This document shows positions 33,681 through 41,248 of a stretch of 64,000 bases of DNA, piece after piece. A program made the translations under genes and the position numbers. The notes under the pieces were generated by a model, which saw only the letters and a list, made by a program, of their open reading frames with translations, searched no databases and had not been told where the DNA came from. Each line of letters begins with the position of its first letter. The stretch's first letter is position 1. The stretch is from positions 62,001-126,000 of the forward strand of contig CALWBQ010000016.1 in the NCBI GenBank assembly GCA_944376125.1. Reading direction: 5' to 3'. This DNA comes from an uncultured Lachnospiraceae bacterium. Its GTDB lineage: Bacteria; Bacillota; Clostridia; Lachnospirales; Lachnospiraceae.

Positions 33681-35135
33681 CTATTCCATACTTCCGTCTG
33701 ACCGGAGAGTATTGTAGTCCCTGGTAGCCTCATCCAAAATATATTCCAGATATTCTGTCTGAAGACTGGGATAACCATATTCCTGCCACAGGCGGAATGT
33801 ACTGCTTTCTTTCATCTGATCGGCAATCTCCACGGCCCTCCCCCAGTAATAATAGCAGTTAGCTATAGCATACATACGGGACATCTCCTCCTGCACGCCG
33901 TCCGGCATCACGCCGCCCTTATGCCTTTCAAGCAGGTCAAATGCCTGATTATAAAACACCTTCTCCAGAAAAGGAGTCCGGTACTCGGAAAACTTTAAAA
34001 GGTTTTCATCCTCTATCCCATTGACTTTAGCCCAGGTGTCAATGTCCAGCACCTGCGTATGATAGCTGAAGCTCTGGTCATCACCGTAAAACAGCACACC
34101 GTACTGGCATGGGGGTGTAGCCAGCGAGCTGGTGACAATCTCCCAGATTCCCTTCTCTGCCGCATCGTCTGTGTTGGCAAAATGCTGAACATGGAGGTGG
34201 CCGCTTAAAAACAGAGATACCGTCCCCCACCCTTCCAGACGGTCTATCAGTTCCTCATTGTGTTCGATCGTACAATTGCTGGCATAGATCTGGCTTTCCT
34301 CCAGCATATTGTGATGGGCAACCGGCAGCACATTCATTCCTTGTTCCGCTGCATCGGCAAGCTGTTCCTCTATCCATTCATACGTGTCCGTATCGATCAT
34401 GCCCCCTATCTGGGCTGTCCCCTCATACTGACACGTATCCAGCATCATAATGCGGGTATAATCATTCATCTGATACACATAGCTGAGGGAGTTGGGATCC
34501 CGGCTGACGGCATCCCGATATCCAAAATCCTGGTATATTTCCAGAAAGTCCTTAGGGCTGGTCGTTTCTGCCGGCAAGCGCTCTCCTCCCGAAAAGCGCG
34601 CCGCACTGACATTATTAATATCATGGTTTCCCGGAATCACCAAAACAGGAATTCCTGCGTCTGTGATCGCTCTAAGCCTCCCGGCCAGTTCCTGATGGCT
34701 GGCCTTCTCTCCATCTAATGACAGATCCCCGCTCAGAATTACGCCATCCGGCTGTTCATTTAGAACTTCCGAGATAAACGCATCGGTTATCTCCCAGATA
34801 TAATTGGTAACTTTGCCATCCCCGTGATCCACTGCATAGGTAAATCCACTCTCCTTGTCTGTCAGTTCTTCCGCAAGGAAGTGGATATCTGTGGCCACAA
34901 TCAGCCGCAGCCCATCCCCATCCTCATTCCACAGATCCGATTCTGGAACAGTTTCTGCTTCTGGAAATGCTTCTATTGTTTCAGACGGCTCTCTCTGAGG
35001 CCCAGCTTCCGTGGCTGCTTCTGTCTCCGGCGGTTTTGTAGCCACTGTCTCGTCCAAAAGTGATGTCATACGGGAACAGCCGCCTAATACTGCTGCCGCA
35101 CCCACTGCTGCCGCTGCCGCTCTGATCCAATTCAT
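33681..35135 (-). CDS. Metallophosphoesterase lipoprotein
   Basis: 484 aa. The signal peptide ends in the lipobox LGGC (about Cys 20), then a Thr/Glu-rich linker and a calcineurin-type domain with ATDIHFL, SGDLSLDGE, PGNHDI, AHHNML and SGHLHVQH. A C-terminal helical part of about 120 residues follows. It is exported and membrane-tethered; the substrate (wall or lipid phosphoester) is unknown. Its ATG overlaps the GH18 stop by 4 bp (ATGA), so the two are translated together. Confidence 0.88.
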   Translation of the reverse strand: MNWIRAAAAAVGAAAVLGGCSRMTSLLDETVATKPPETEAATEAGPQREPSETIEAFPEAETVPESDLWNEDGDGLRLIVATDIHFLAEELTDKESGFTYAVDHGDGKVTNYIWEITDAFISEVLNEQPDGVILSGDLSLDGEKASHQELAGRLRAITDAGIPVLVIPGNHDINNVSAARFSGGERLPAETTSPKDFLEIYQDFGYRDAVSRDPNSLSYVYQMNDYTRIMMLDTCQYEGTAQIGGMIDTDTYEWIEEQLADAAEQGMNVLPVAHHNMLEESQIYASNCTIEHNEELIDRLEGWGTVSLFLSGHLHVQHFANTDDAAEKGIWEIVTSSLATPPCQYGVLFYGDDQSFSYHTQVLDIDTWAKVNGIEDENLLKFSEYRTPFLEKVFYNQAFDLLERHKGGVMPDGVQEEMSRMYAIANCYYYWGRAVEIADQMKESSTFRLWQEYGYPSLQTEYLEYILDEATRDYNTLRSDGSME

Positions 35136-36811
35136 TCGCCTTCACCCTGCCCCTCCTGGTTCCAAGTGATCGTGTCCCATATCTGAGCCGGCTCAAACCC
35201 CAGCTTCCAACAGGCCACACCTGCCAGATCATATTCTTTAATCAGATCCATTTTCAATCCCAAAGAGCGTTCCTCTTCCATCCAGAGATACTGAGAACCG
35301 CCTTCCACAGCACACTCACCAAAGTACTGCCCCAGACTGTCCTGCCAGTACAATTCGACATGATTTTCTTCGATCCAGTTCTGCGCTCTCTCGATCCCCA
35401 TTGCTTCCGATGTAACTGTTCCATCCTCCATCTCCGTCCATACTCTTGTATAGAAAGGAACTGCATTGATTACCTTTTCCTTCGGAACTTCTTCCAATGT
35501 ATCTATTATTCCATTCCTTACATAATCCAGAGAGGCAACTGACCCCGGTTCTCCTCCGGCATAGTGCTCATCATATCCCATGACAATCACATAGTCTGCC
35601 ACAATCCCCTGCTCTGTCCGGTCATAAAACTGATTATAGGGTGCCGGTACATGGTTATCCACAGACAACACAAGGCCATTATTTCTGCAAGCAGTCGACA
35701 TTTCCCGGACAAACTGAATATAATGCGGTCCTGCGCTTTCCTTCAGACTCTCGAAATCTAAATTGTAACCATCAAAGCCGTATTCTGCAGCGTCATCCAT
35801 CAGGTTTTGAATCAATTTTTTTCTCACGGAGGTCCTCGACAAAAGGACTTCTGACTGGACATTGTCGCTGAAATTGTCGATTAAGGCCCACACCTGCAGT
35901 CCGGCCTCATGGGCTTTGGCAACATATTCCTGATCTGCCAGGCAGGTATAATTTCCTTCATTGTCTGTCAGGGCAAACCAGGTTGGGCTGATCACATTCA
36001 GCCCTTTCGTGTTGGCATAATAATTGTCGAAGGTGCTGTTGGCCTCCCTGGATGTCACTTGATGCCATGCCATGCACACTTTCCCATCCAGAGATATGCT
36101 GGTATATTCTGGCTGGACAAAATTGCTTTGAGGAATGATCTCCTCCGCATCTGCAAGTTTCCGATTCTCCATGTAGCCAATGTAGCCATCCTGCGTACGC
36201 ACTTTGGTCCAGGTATCCATCTGCTCCAACACCTTGACTCGGCTTCCCTTTTCCACCCGGGTGAGAATAGGGCTTTTAATCCCTCCGCGCAGACGGACCT
36301 CGGTGCTTCTCTTGGCTTCCGCCCACAGCTCCGCTTCCCATGTGTTATTGATATAGACCCTCTTGGTATCTCCGCCGTCAAATGCACCGATTTCAATATC
36401 CGTATACCCAGCCACCAGGCTTAGCGAGAGAAATACACCCTCATCTGTCACCCAGATCAGAGGTCTTCCGCTGTCACCGACCGTTGTGCTGTCTGCATAA
36501 ACAATTTCTGTCGGCAGCGCATAGGAAAGAATTTTTTCTTCATTATCCCAGTAAAATCTTTTATTTAGATTTGCATTTACCCACTCTGCCGGCAAATAAA
36601 CTTCACCATCAATATAAAGCCCGCGAGTCTCTGACTCCTCTTCATTCAAGATCAGAGCCACGGTATCGCCGTCCACGCCAAACACATCGGCCGCTTCTAT
36701 CCATTCTTTTGACGGAGTATATCTCTCAATCAGCCGATATCCCAAATAGCCGGCTATTACCAAAATAATCAGACCGATTGCAGTAAACATCGGCAGAAGT
36801 CTTTTTATCAT
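35132..36811 (-). CDS. GH18 family glycosidase with SH3b domain (spore/wall hydrolase type)
   Basis: 559 aa from the ATG 8 nt after GGAGG. One membrane anchor (about 8-29) is followed by a copper-amine-oxidase-like region, an SH3b domain (KGSRVKVLEQMDTWTKVRTQ) and a GH18 barrel with the catalytic pattern DGYNLDFESL. Such SH3b-GH18 proteins relate to YdhD/SleL enzymes acting on peptidoglycan amino sugars. It lies upstream of the phosphoesterase lipoprotein in the same operon and behind the second copy of the 51-bp repeat. Confidence 0.88.
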   Translation of the reverse strand: MIKRLLPMFTAIGLIILVIAGYLGYRLIERYTPSKEWIEAADVFGVDGDTVALILNEEESETRGLYIDGEVYLPAEWVNANLNKRFYWDNEEKILSYALPTEIVYADSTTVGDSGRPLIWVTDEGVFLSLSLVAGYTDIEIGAFDGGDTKRVYINNTWEAELWAEAKRSTEVRLRGGIKSPILTRVEKGSRVKVLEQMDTWTKVRTQDGYIGYMENRKLADAEEIIPQSNFVQPEYTSISLDGKVCMAWHQVTSREANSTFDNYYANTKGLNVISPTWFALTDNEGNYTCLADQEYVAKAHEAGLQVWALIDNFSDNVQSEVLLSRTSVRKKLIQNLMDDAAEYGFDGYNLDFESLKESAGPHYIQFVREMSTACRNNGLVLSVDNHVPAPYNQFYDRTEQGIVADYVIVMGYDEHYAGGEPGSVASLDYVRNGIIDTLEEVPKEKVINAVPFYTRVWTEMEDGTVTSEAMGIERAQNWIEENHVELYWQDSLGQYFGECAVEGGSQYLWMEEERSLGLKMDLIKEYDLAGVACWKLGFEPAQIWDTITWNQEGQGEGE

Positions 36812-36954
36812 TGGCATCCCCTCCATAAAGCCTGTTTTCAGACTGCCGTTATGGTACCATGCTTCCATGAGCAGCGCTCAATTCTGCTTCGCTTCCTCCC
36901 ACTTGCAAGCGCTGCCCTATACCCAGAGATAGGAGGCAGTCTGCACAGCGTTTA

Positions 36955-37005
36955 CGCAGAAGCCGGTATGCGCAGGTATAATAACCGCTCTGCGGTTATT
37001 ATACC
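36955..37005 (-). repeat. 51-bp dispersed repeat, copy 2 (inverted)
   Basis: Reverse complement of the element at 31361-31411 with one mismatch. Here the palindrome is perfect over 13 bp (GGTATAATAACCG, 5 nt, CGGTTATTATACC). It lies about 145 bp upstream of the GH18 gene. Confidence 0.9.
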
Positions 37006-37109
37006 ACACCTCCCTGCGCAAGCCTAATTAAATTTTCATTACTATTCCCGCCCGTCAGGGGGCATGTCCAGGCTGAGACGGCATCCCTAACTTCCCTATC
37101 CCACACCGC

Positions 37110-37361
37110 CTAATTAGCGGCCTTATCATCTAGGTATAAATACACCCGGTCAAAACGGATTTCCCTCAAGCGGCCTTCATCAGCTCCTACATAGTCGCCC
37201 ATATAGAAGCCCCCATCTTCGCGAACTTCAAAAATTTTATGCCACTCATCTTCTGGACAGGGTTTTCCGTCAATATATATCGGGATTCCCCTGTCATGGT
37301 ACCGTTTTAGTCCTTCTAAATAGGCTTGCTGCTGTTGCTTTTTCTCTTCTTCTCCCCCCAT
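37110..37361 (-). CDS. Hypothetical protein
   Basis: 83 aa from the ATG directly after AAGGAGGAAGT; a longer frame to 37463 has no site. Hydrophilic, beginning with a Gly/Glu/Lys/Gln-rich stretch, then GIPIYIDGKPCPEDEWHKIF and a C-terminal VYLYLDDK. No family was recognised. It lies downstream of the kinase and ATPase genes on the same strand with a gap of about 130 bp, so it may be the last gene of that unit. Confidence 0.6.
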   Translation of the reverse strand: MGGEEEKKQQQQAYLEGLKRYHDRGIPIYIDGKPCPEDEWHKIFEVREDGGFYMGDYVGADEGRLREIRFDRVYLYLDDKAAN

Positions 37362-37493
37362 ACTTCCTCCTTGATATAACCTGTTTTCCGCCGCGAAAGC
37401 CACTCCCGAACGGTGCACAAGAAGATTCCGTGACATATTTATGCTCCTGCGGTGCGCAAACACAGCCTTGTCATTGCAGCCAGCCGCCTTCCG

Positions 37494-38039
37494 TCACTCC
37501 CACATCCGGCCAAACAGGTTAATAGTTTCTTTTGTAACAGCATAGGCGTCTGGAAGATAAGGCAGCCTCCTTATCGAAACATGGAACCGTCTTCCGGTTT
37601 CTTTCCTAGCCTCTTCACTCCCAAAAGCAGTAAAATAGTACCATCCGTCTTCGGCTCTCCGAGGCTTCTTCAAAAAGTGAAACGCAGCTTCGATCTGCCA
37701 TTCACTGAAAGACAGCACAATCAGTTTTTTTCTGCAGCGAATCAGCTCAGCCTCGTTTCCTTCTTCTATGCGTCCGTAATCAAAAACTACCGCTTCATAC
37801 GGGCCATTCATACATTGCACCAGGACATCTTTCCCTGCTCTGGGAAAATAGTCTGCACCCAGTATTTGGCAGTACTGGCCTCCCAGGCTGATACCCCCGC
37901 AGACATTTCCGAAACGCTGAAAGTCCCCGTGTCCGTTCCATTCCAAAACTGCCGCCGGCATTTTCCGGAATCCAGCCAGATAGTTGGCCAGCAGCAAAGT
38001 AAGATGGGTCGTTCCGACTCCAGAACCCGCCCCAATCAC
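37494..38039 (-). CDS. ParA/CpaE-like ATPase-family protein with lysine-less P-loop
   Basis: 181 aa, GTG start with GGAGA 8 nt upstream, 2 bp after the kinase stop. It opens with IGAGSGVGTTHLTLLLANYLAG, a MinD/ParA-type phosphate-binding loop in which the usual Gly-Lys is replaced by Gly-Thr. A central VVFDYGR could be the switch Asp. The rest resembles the C-terminal half of the upstream kinase, which has the same G-x-THL loop. Probably a paralogous pair. Nucleotide hydrolysis is doubtful. Confidence 0.7.
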   Translation of the reverse strand: MIGAGSGVGTTHLTLLLANYLAGFRKMPAAVLEWNGHGDFQRFGNVCGGISLGGQYCQILGADYFPRAGKDVLVQCMNGPYEAVVFDYGRIEEGNEAELIRCRKKLIVLSFSEWQIEAAFHFLKKPRRAEDGWYYFTAFGSEEARKETGRRFHVSIRRLPYLPDAYAVTKETINLFGRMWE

Positions 38040-38041
38040 GC

Positions 38042-39484
38042 CTATGGTCTCCTTTTCATAAAAAGAGATTTTATTCTTTGATGAAATATTGCGCGCGGCT
38101 CGCCTCCTTCCTTCTCAGTCAGCTTGTCCCACAGTTGTCTAAAAAACTTTTCCGCATCTCTTCCAGGACATCCTGCGTCCTCAAAATATGGTGCCTCCAG
38201 ACAGCAGAGAAAAGGTTCCTCCGAAGTCCTCCCCAGATTTAAGCTGTGATCCGAAAAATTATAGATCAGCGCAGTGTCTCGGGCCATCTCCTGAAACGCA
38301 CGAACCGTCTTTTTCGTCTCTCTGATGTCGTATGCCTTTCCTCCGCAGACACAAATGAAACGCTGTCTGCAGAGGACATTTTTTGAAAAGGACGGTCTCT
38401 CTCTTATACTGCCATAATCCCGTATGATCACCGCATAGCCAGATACCGGTTCAAATTGCACCTGCGGGCCATAGTCCGGACGGACTGCCCACCTTCTGAT
38501 TCTGCAGATTCCTGCCCGGTCAGGTACACAGTGCGATGCTTCAGCCATTGCAATGCTGTGCCCTGAGTGATCGTGTTCCTCATACAGATTGGGGATTCCC
38601 CATCTCCACAGACAAGCTGACAATCCCAGTGCCAGATGAGTAGCGCCCGTATTGGCGCCGCTTCCGGCAAAGGATAAAACCAGAGATGGCAGAGAATCAT
38701 TTTGGAATATCCATGGTTCTAGTTTTACCAGTCTTTCCAGCCTCTGTTTGACTTCCAAAGCTGATGCCGCACGGTTTCTCCGTTCGCACAGACAATCCCG
38801 GATAACGGCGCGCAGACCCCTGCCCAAGGCCAGGTTTCGATCCGCCAAGCCCGCACTCCACGCTGTCTTCTCCGGCAAATGTCCGGTCGCCAGATAGAAA
38901 AGGATCACACCAATGGCATAAACGTCAGTCCTCTCGTCCAGCGGCTCTCGCGTATACTGCTCCGGAGCAGCACAGCCAGGCGTCCCGCAGCGGATCTTCG
39001 CCTGATTCGCCTGTGACAGATAATCTGCACTCCCAAAGTCTACCAATTTAATAGTTTCTCGGCATAGCAGTAAGTTATTCGGCTGTAAATCCAGATATAA
39101 AATGGGTTCAGGTCCTGCAGAATGCAGGTAATGCACCAGGTCACATATCTGTATCCCGTAACGGATCACCATGTTTCCTGTAAGATTGCCCTGGCGTCTT
39201 ACCAGAGCACTGATAGATTCTCCTTCAAGAAATTCTTCGATTAGATAGCAGTAGGTTTCGTCCTCTTCCAGGTCGTATACCCTTGGAATACCAGGGTGGT
39301 GCAGAGCCCTCAGCAGCAATGCTTCCTGCCGGAACGCTTCATAACACGAATCAGCTTTCGCTACCCGCTTGATCGCCCGATATTCGCCCAGGCCAAGATG
39401 TCTGGCCAGATAAACAGTTCCAGTCCGTCCCCTGCCAATCGTACGGCACAGCAGGTACTTTCCGAACAGAATGGTGTCTCTCAA
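38042..39484 (-). CDS. Ser/Thr protein kinase fused to a CpaE-like ATPase domain
   Basis: 480 aa, TTG start with GGGAGG upstream. Residues about 8-265 form a Hanks-type kinase: glycine loop IGRGRTGTVYLA, Lys in AIKRV, catalytic loop YLDLQPNN (His of HRD replaced by Tyr, Lys by Gln, catalytic Asp kept), VDFGSAD and AAPEQY. From about 285 a second domain opens with SFAGSGANTGATHLALGL, a ParA/CpaE-like fold with no P-loop lysine. No transmembrane or PASTA segment. It is followed by a stand-alone version of the second domain. Such a cytoplasmic kinase could phosphorylate a partner read by the FHA protein of the Tad operon, but that link is inference. Confidence 0.82.
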   Translation of the reverse strand: MRDTILFGKYLLCRTIGRGRTGTVYLARHLGLGEYRAIKRVAKADSCYEAFRQEALLLRALHHPGIPRVYDLEEDETYCYLIEEFLEGESISALVRRQGNLTGNMVIRYGIQICDLVHYLHSAGPEPILYLDLQPNNLLLCRETIKLVDFGSADYLSQANQAKIRCGTPGCAAPEQYTREPLDERTDVYAIGVILFYLATGHLPEKTAWSAGLADRNLALGRGLRAVIRDCLCERRNRAASALEVKQRLERLVKLEPWIFQNDSLPSLVLSFAGSGANTGATHLALGLSACLWRWGIPNLYEEHDHSGHSIAMAEASHCVPDRAGICRIRRWAVRPDYGPQVQFEPVSGYAVIIRDYGSIRERPSFSKNVLCRQRFICVCGGKAYDIRETKKTVRAFQEMARDTALIYNFSDHSLNLGRTSEEPFLCCLEAPYFEDAGCPGRDAEKFFRQLWDKLTEKEGGEPRAIFHQRIKSLFMKRRP

Positions 39485-39523
39485 GACCGCCTCCCTTTTC
39501 CTCTGCCATCTCTGGTATTCCCA

Positions 39524-39552
39524 ATTATAGTACAGAAAAGACGGCTTTTCAA
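39524..39552 (-). promoter_or_regulatory. Promoter of the kinase-ATPase operon
   Basis: On the minus strand TTGAAA, 17 nt, TATAAT, with about 32 nt to the TTG start of the kinase. Confidence 0.7.
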
Positions 39553-39656
39553 CCTATTCTTCCCGCTTTTAGGAAATAGACTTATTTAGACCTCCCCTTT
39601 TCTTTTATTGTCCAGGCGGCAACTATTAAATTTTTCATAAATTATTCACATAGCAA

Positions 39657-39686
39657 TTGATCTTTTATGATAGAATATAGTATAGT
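39657..39686 (+). promoter_or_regulatory. Candidate promoter of mecA
   Basis: TTGATC, 18 nt, TATAGT, with a leader of about 60 nt before mecA. Confidence 0.45.
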
Positions 39687-39753
39687 TATAGTGAGAACGT
39701 ATATCAACCAATTAGTTCCCTAATGGGACAGACAGAACAGGAAGTGATTTTCC

Positions 39754-40476
39754 ATGAAAATAGAACGTATTAATGAAAACCAAATCCGGTGTACACTTAC
39801 CAGTTTCGATCTAAGCGTCAGAAATCTGAATCTCGGTGAGCTTGCTTATGGAAGCGAGAAAGCCCGCAACCTGTTTCGGGAAATGATTCAAAAGGCATCT
39901 AACGAAGTAGGATTTGAGGCGGAGGATATCCCCCTTATGGTGGAAGCCATCCCGCTTTCCAATGAGAGCGTTATGCTGGTCATCACAAAAATCGAAGATC
40001 CGGAAGAGCTGGATACCCGCTTTTCCAAATTTTCTCCTTCCCACGAAGAAGAACCCCTTTTCGACAGTTTCGCCAGTGAATTGCTGGAAGGCGCTGACGG
40101 CCTGCTGAATCTTCTGCAGGATCCATCTGAAAACAACGCTGCTCCCCCAGATTCCTCCAAAAAAGAGGAGGAAAGCGCGGCTCAGAATGCTTTCCGCATT
40201 TTTGCCTTCCCAAAACTGGATCTGATCAGCGAGGCGGCGCGTGCAGCCGGCGGTCAATTTTCCGGCGAAAGCATTCTCTACAAAAAGCCGGAGGAGGGGC
40301 CCTATTTCCTTGTGCTGAAAAAGCCTGCTGATGCCAAAGACTTCAGCCGAGTGTGCAATACGCTGGCGGAATATGGCACGAAAGTGCGCCATGATTACGC
40401 CACCGAGTCTTATTATGCAGAGCATTATGATGTAATTATCCGTGAAAATGCCCTACAGATTTTAGCCGGTCTTTGA
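39754..40476 (+). CDS. mecA: Adaptor protein MecA
   Basis: 240 aa. The N-terminal target-binding part begins MKIERINENQIRCTLTSFDL with FREMIQKASNEVGF; an acidic linker leads to the C-terminal ClpC-binding domain (VLKKPADAKDFSRVCNTLAEYG). MecA delivers substrates such as ComK and other regulators to ClpCP in Firmicutes. AGGAAGTG precedes the ATG. It is monocistronic with its own promoter and a long terminator. Confidence 0.93.
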   Translation: MKIERINENQIRCTLTSFDLSVRNLNLGELAYGSEKARNLFREMIQKASNEVGFEAEDIPLMVEAIPLSNESVMLVITKIEDPEELDTRFSKFSPSHEEEPLFDSFASELLEGADGLLNLLQDPSENNAAPPDSSKKEEESAAQNAFRIFAFPKLDLISEAARAAGGQFSGESILYKKPEEGPYFLVLKKPADAKDFSRVCNTLAEYGTKVRHDYATESYYAEHYDVIIRENALQILAGL

Positions 40477-40510
40477 TGAGACCGCTGTTTATAAAGATAT
40501 CAGGAGAACT

Positions 40511-40557
40511 GTCTGAGCAAAAGGAAACTGCTGCAGGCAGTTTTCTTTTGCTCAGAC
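40511..40557 (+). terminator. Long hairpin after mecA
   Basis: GTCTGAGCAAAAGGAAACTGC pairs with its complement across a short loop, 21 bp with one mismatch, 35 nt after the mecA stop. The stem itself supplies A- and T-rich flanks. Confidence 0.75.
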
Positions 40558-40566
40558 ATAAAAACA

Positions 40567-40595
40567 TTGACTCCACTTCTGAAGTAAAGTATAAT
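40567..40595 (+). promoter_or_regulatory. Orphan consensus-like promoter
   Basis: TTGACT, 17 nt, TATAAT, placed just after the mecA terminator. No plus-strand gene follows until pflB about 650 nt away, which has its own promoter. Confidence 0.7.
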
Positions 40596-40792
40596 TGTTC
40601 TTGGTTAGTTATTGCTAACCCTTGTGCCTTCCTTATTTTCTATGATATGAAAGGCCCGGTCTGGTTTCCAGGCCGTCCAGGACACAACAAAAACAAAAAG
40701 GCGGATCTCTAAACATTCTCACGCTATCTTCCTGCACACTGGCATGCCGATTTTTTGTGGAGCTGTCTGTTCCACAGCACGCGGCTCCTATG

Positions 40793-40820
40793 AAAAAAGC
40801 GCTGCCCCGCAAGACAGCGC
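40793..40820 (-). terminator. Terminator of the DUF1858 gene
   Basis: On the minus strand GCGCTGTC and GGCAGCGC form a GC stem followed by TTTTTT, about 22 nt past the stop codon. Confidence 0.8.
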
Positions 40821-40842
40821 CCGTTCCAGGAGCTGACCGCTG

Positions 40843-41046
40843 TCAGCTCCTTCCAGCCAGTATTTCATTAATGCCGGTTACCAGGGCGTCGCAGTCGATC
40901 CCGTGAACCATGCAGGCTTCCTCAAGGGATTCCCCCTGAGAAGCAGGGCAGCCCAGGCAGTGCATGCCGGCTCTCATTAAAATAGGCGCGATGCAGTCAT
41001 CTAACTGAATCAGTTCGCCGATCAGCATATCTTTATTAATCAACAT
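40843..41046 (-). CDS. DUF1858 domain protein (hybrid-cluster-like fragment)
   Basis: 67 aa from the ATG after AAGGAGGAAACAGTT. The DUF1858 pattern is complete: INKDMLIGELIQLDD, APILMRAGMHCLGCPAS and a C-terminal INEILA. The CxxC motif suggests an Fe-S or thiol site. DUF1858 proteins are small, common in anaerobes and of unknown function. It is divergent from the pyruvate formate-lyase operon; whether they are linked functionally is unknown. Confidence 0.9.
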   Translation of the reverse strand: MLINKDMLIGELIQLDDCIAPILMRAGMHCLGCPASQGESLEEACMVHGIDCDALVTGINEILAGRS

Positions 41047-41077
41047 AACTGTTTCCTCCTTTTTGTGTGTTATATAC

Positions 41078-41106
41078 ACTATAATACCTTTGCAGTATTT
41101 TGGCAA
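41078..41106 (-). promoter_or_regulatory. Promoter of the DUF1858 gene
   Basis: On the minus strand TTGCCA, 17 nt, TATAGT, about 32 nt before the start codon. Confidence 0.65.
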
Positions 41107-41170
41107 GGTGGAATCTTTGGATGAGACTGTGTTTTTCTTCTTGTACATCTCAATATTTTAATGATTCGCC

Positions 41171-41200
41171 TTGACCTGTATACAGTATTCATTTTATAAT
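41171..41200 (+). promoter_or_regulatory. Promoter of the pyruvate formate-lyase operon
   Basis: TTGACC, 18 nt, TATAAT, about 48 nt before the large-chain start. An 8-bp palindromic stretch GTATAC lies in the spacer. Confidence 0.75.
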
Positions 41201-41248
41201 GTCCTGGTAAACCAGCAACAAGTACATTTTTATAAACAGGAGGACTTT

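Larger units (their letters stand above)
40477..40842. other. Gap after mecA with orphan promoter
   Basis: Contains the mecA terminator, a near-perfect plus-strand promoter at 40567, then about 200 bases with several short hairpins (GGTTAG/CTAACC at about 40613-40630, CTGG/CCAG near 40670) and no convincing coding sequence, then the DUF1858 terminator on the other strand. A small RNA is possible. Confidence 0.45.

Noticed and set aside
38042..39484. Kinase judged inactive because HRD is altered
   Set aside because: The catalytic Asp, the DFG and the ATP-site Lys are kept; the altered His and Lys alone do not prove a pseudokinase.
40473..40712. 79-aa plus-strand ORF after mecA
   Set aside because: It runs through the mecA hairpin terminator and the orphan promoter, has no ribosome site and no family resemblance.
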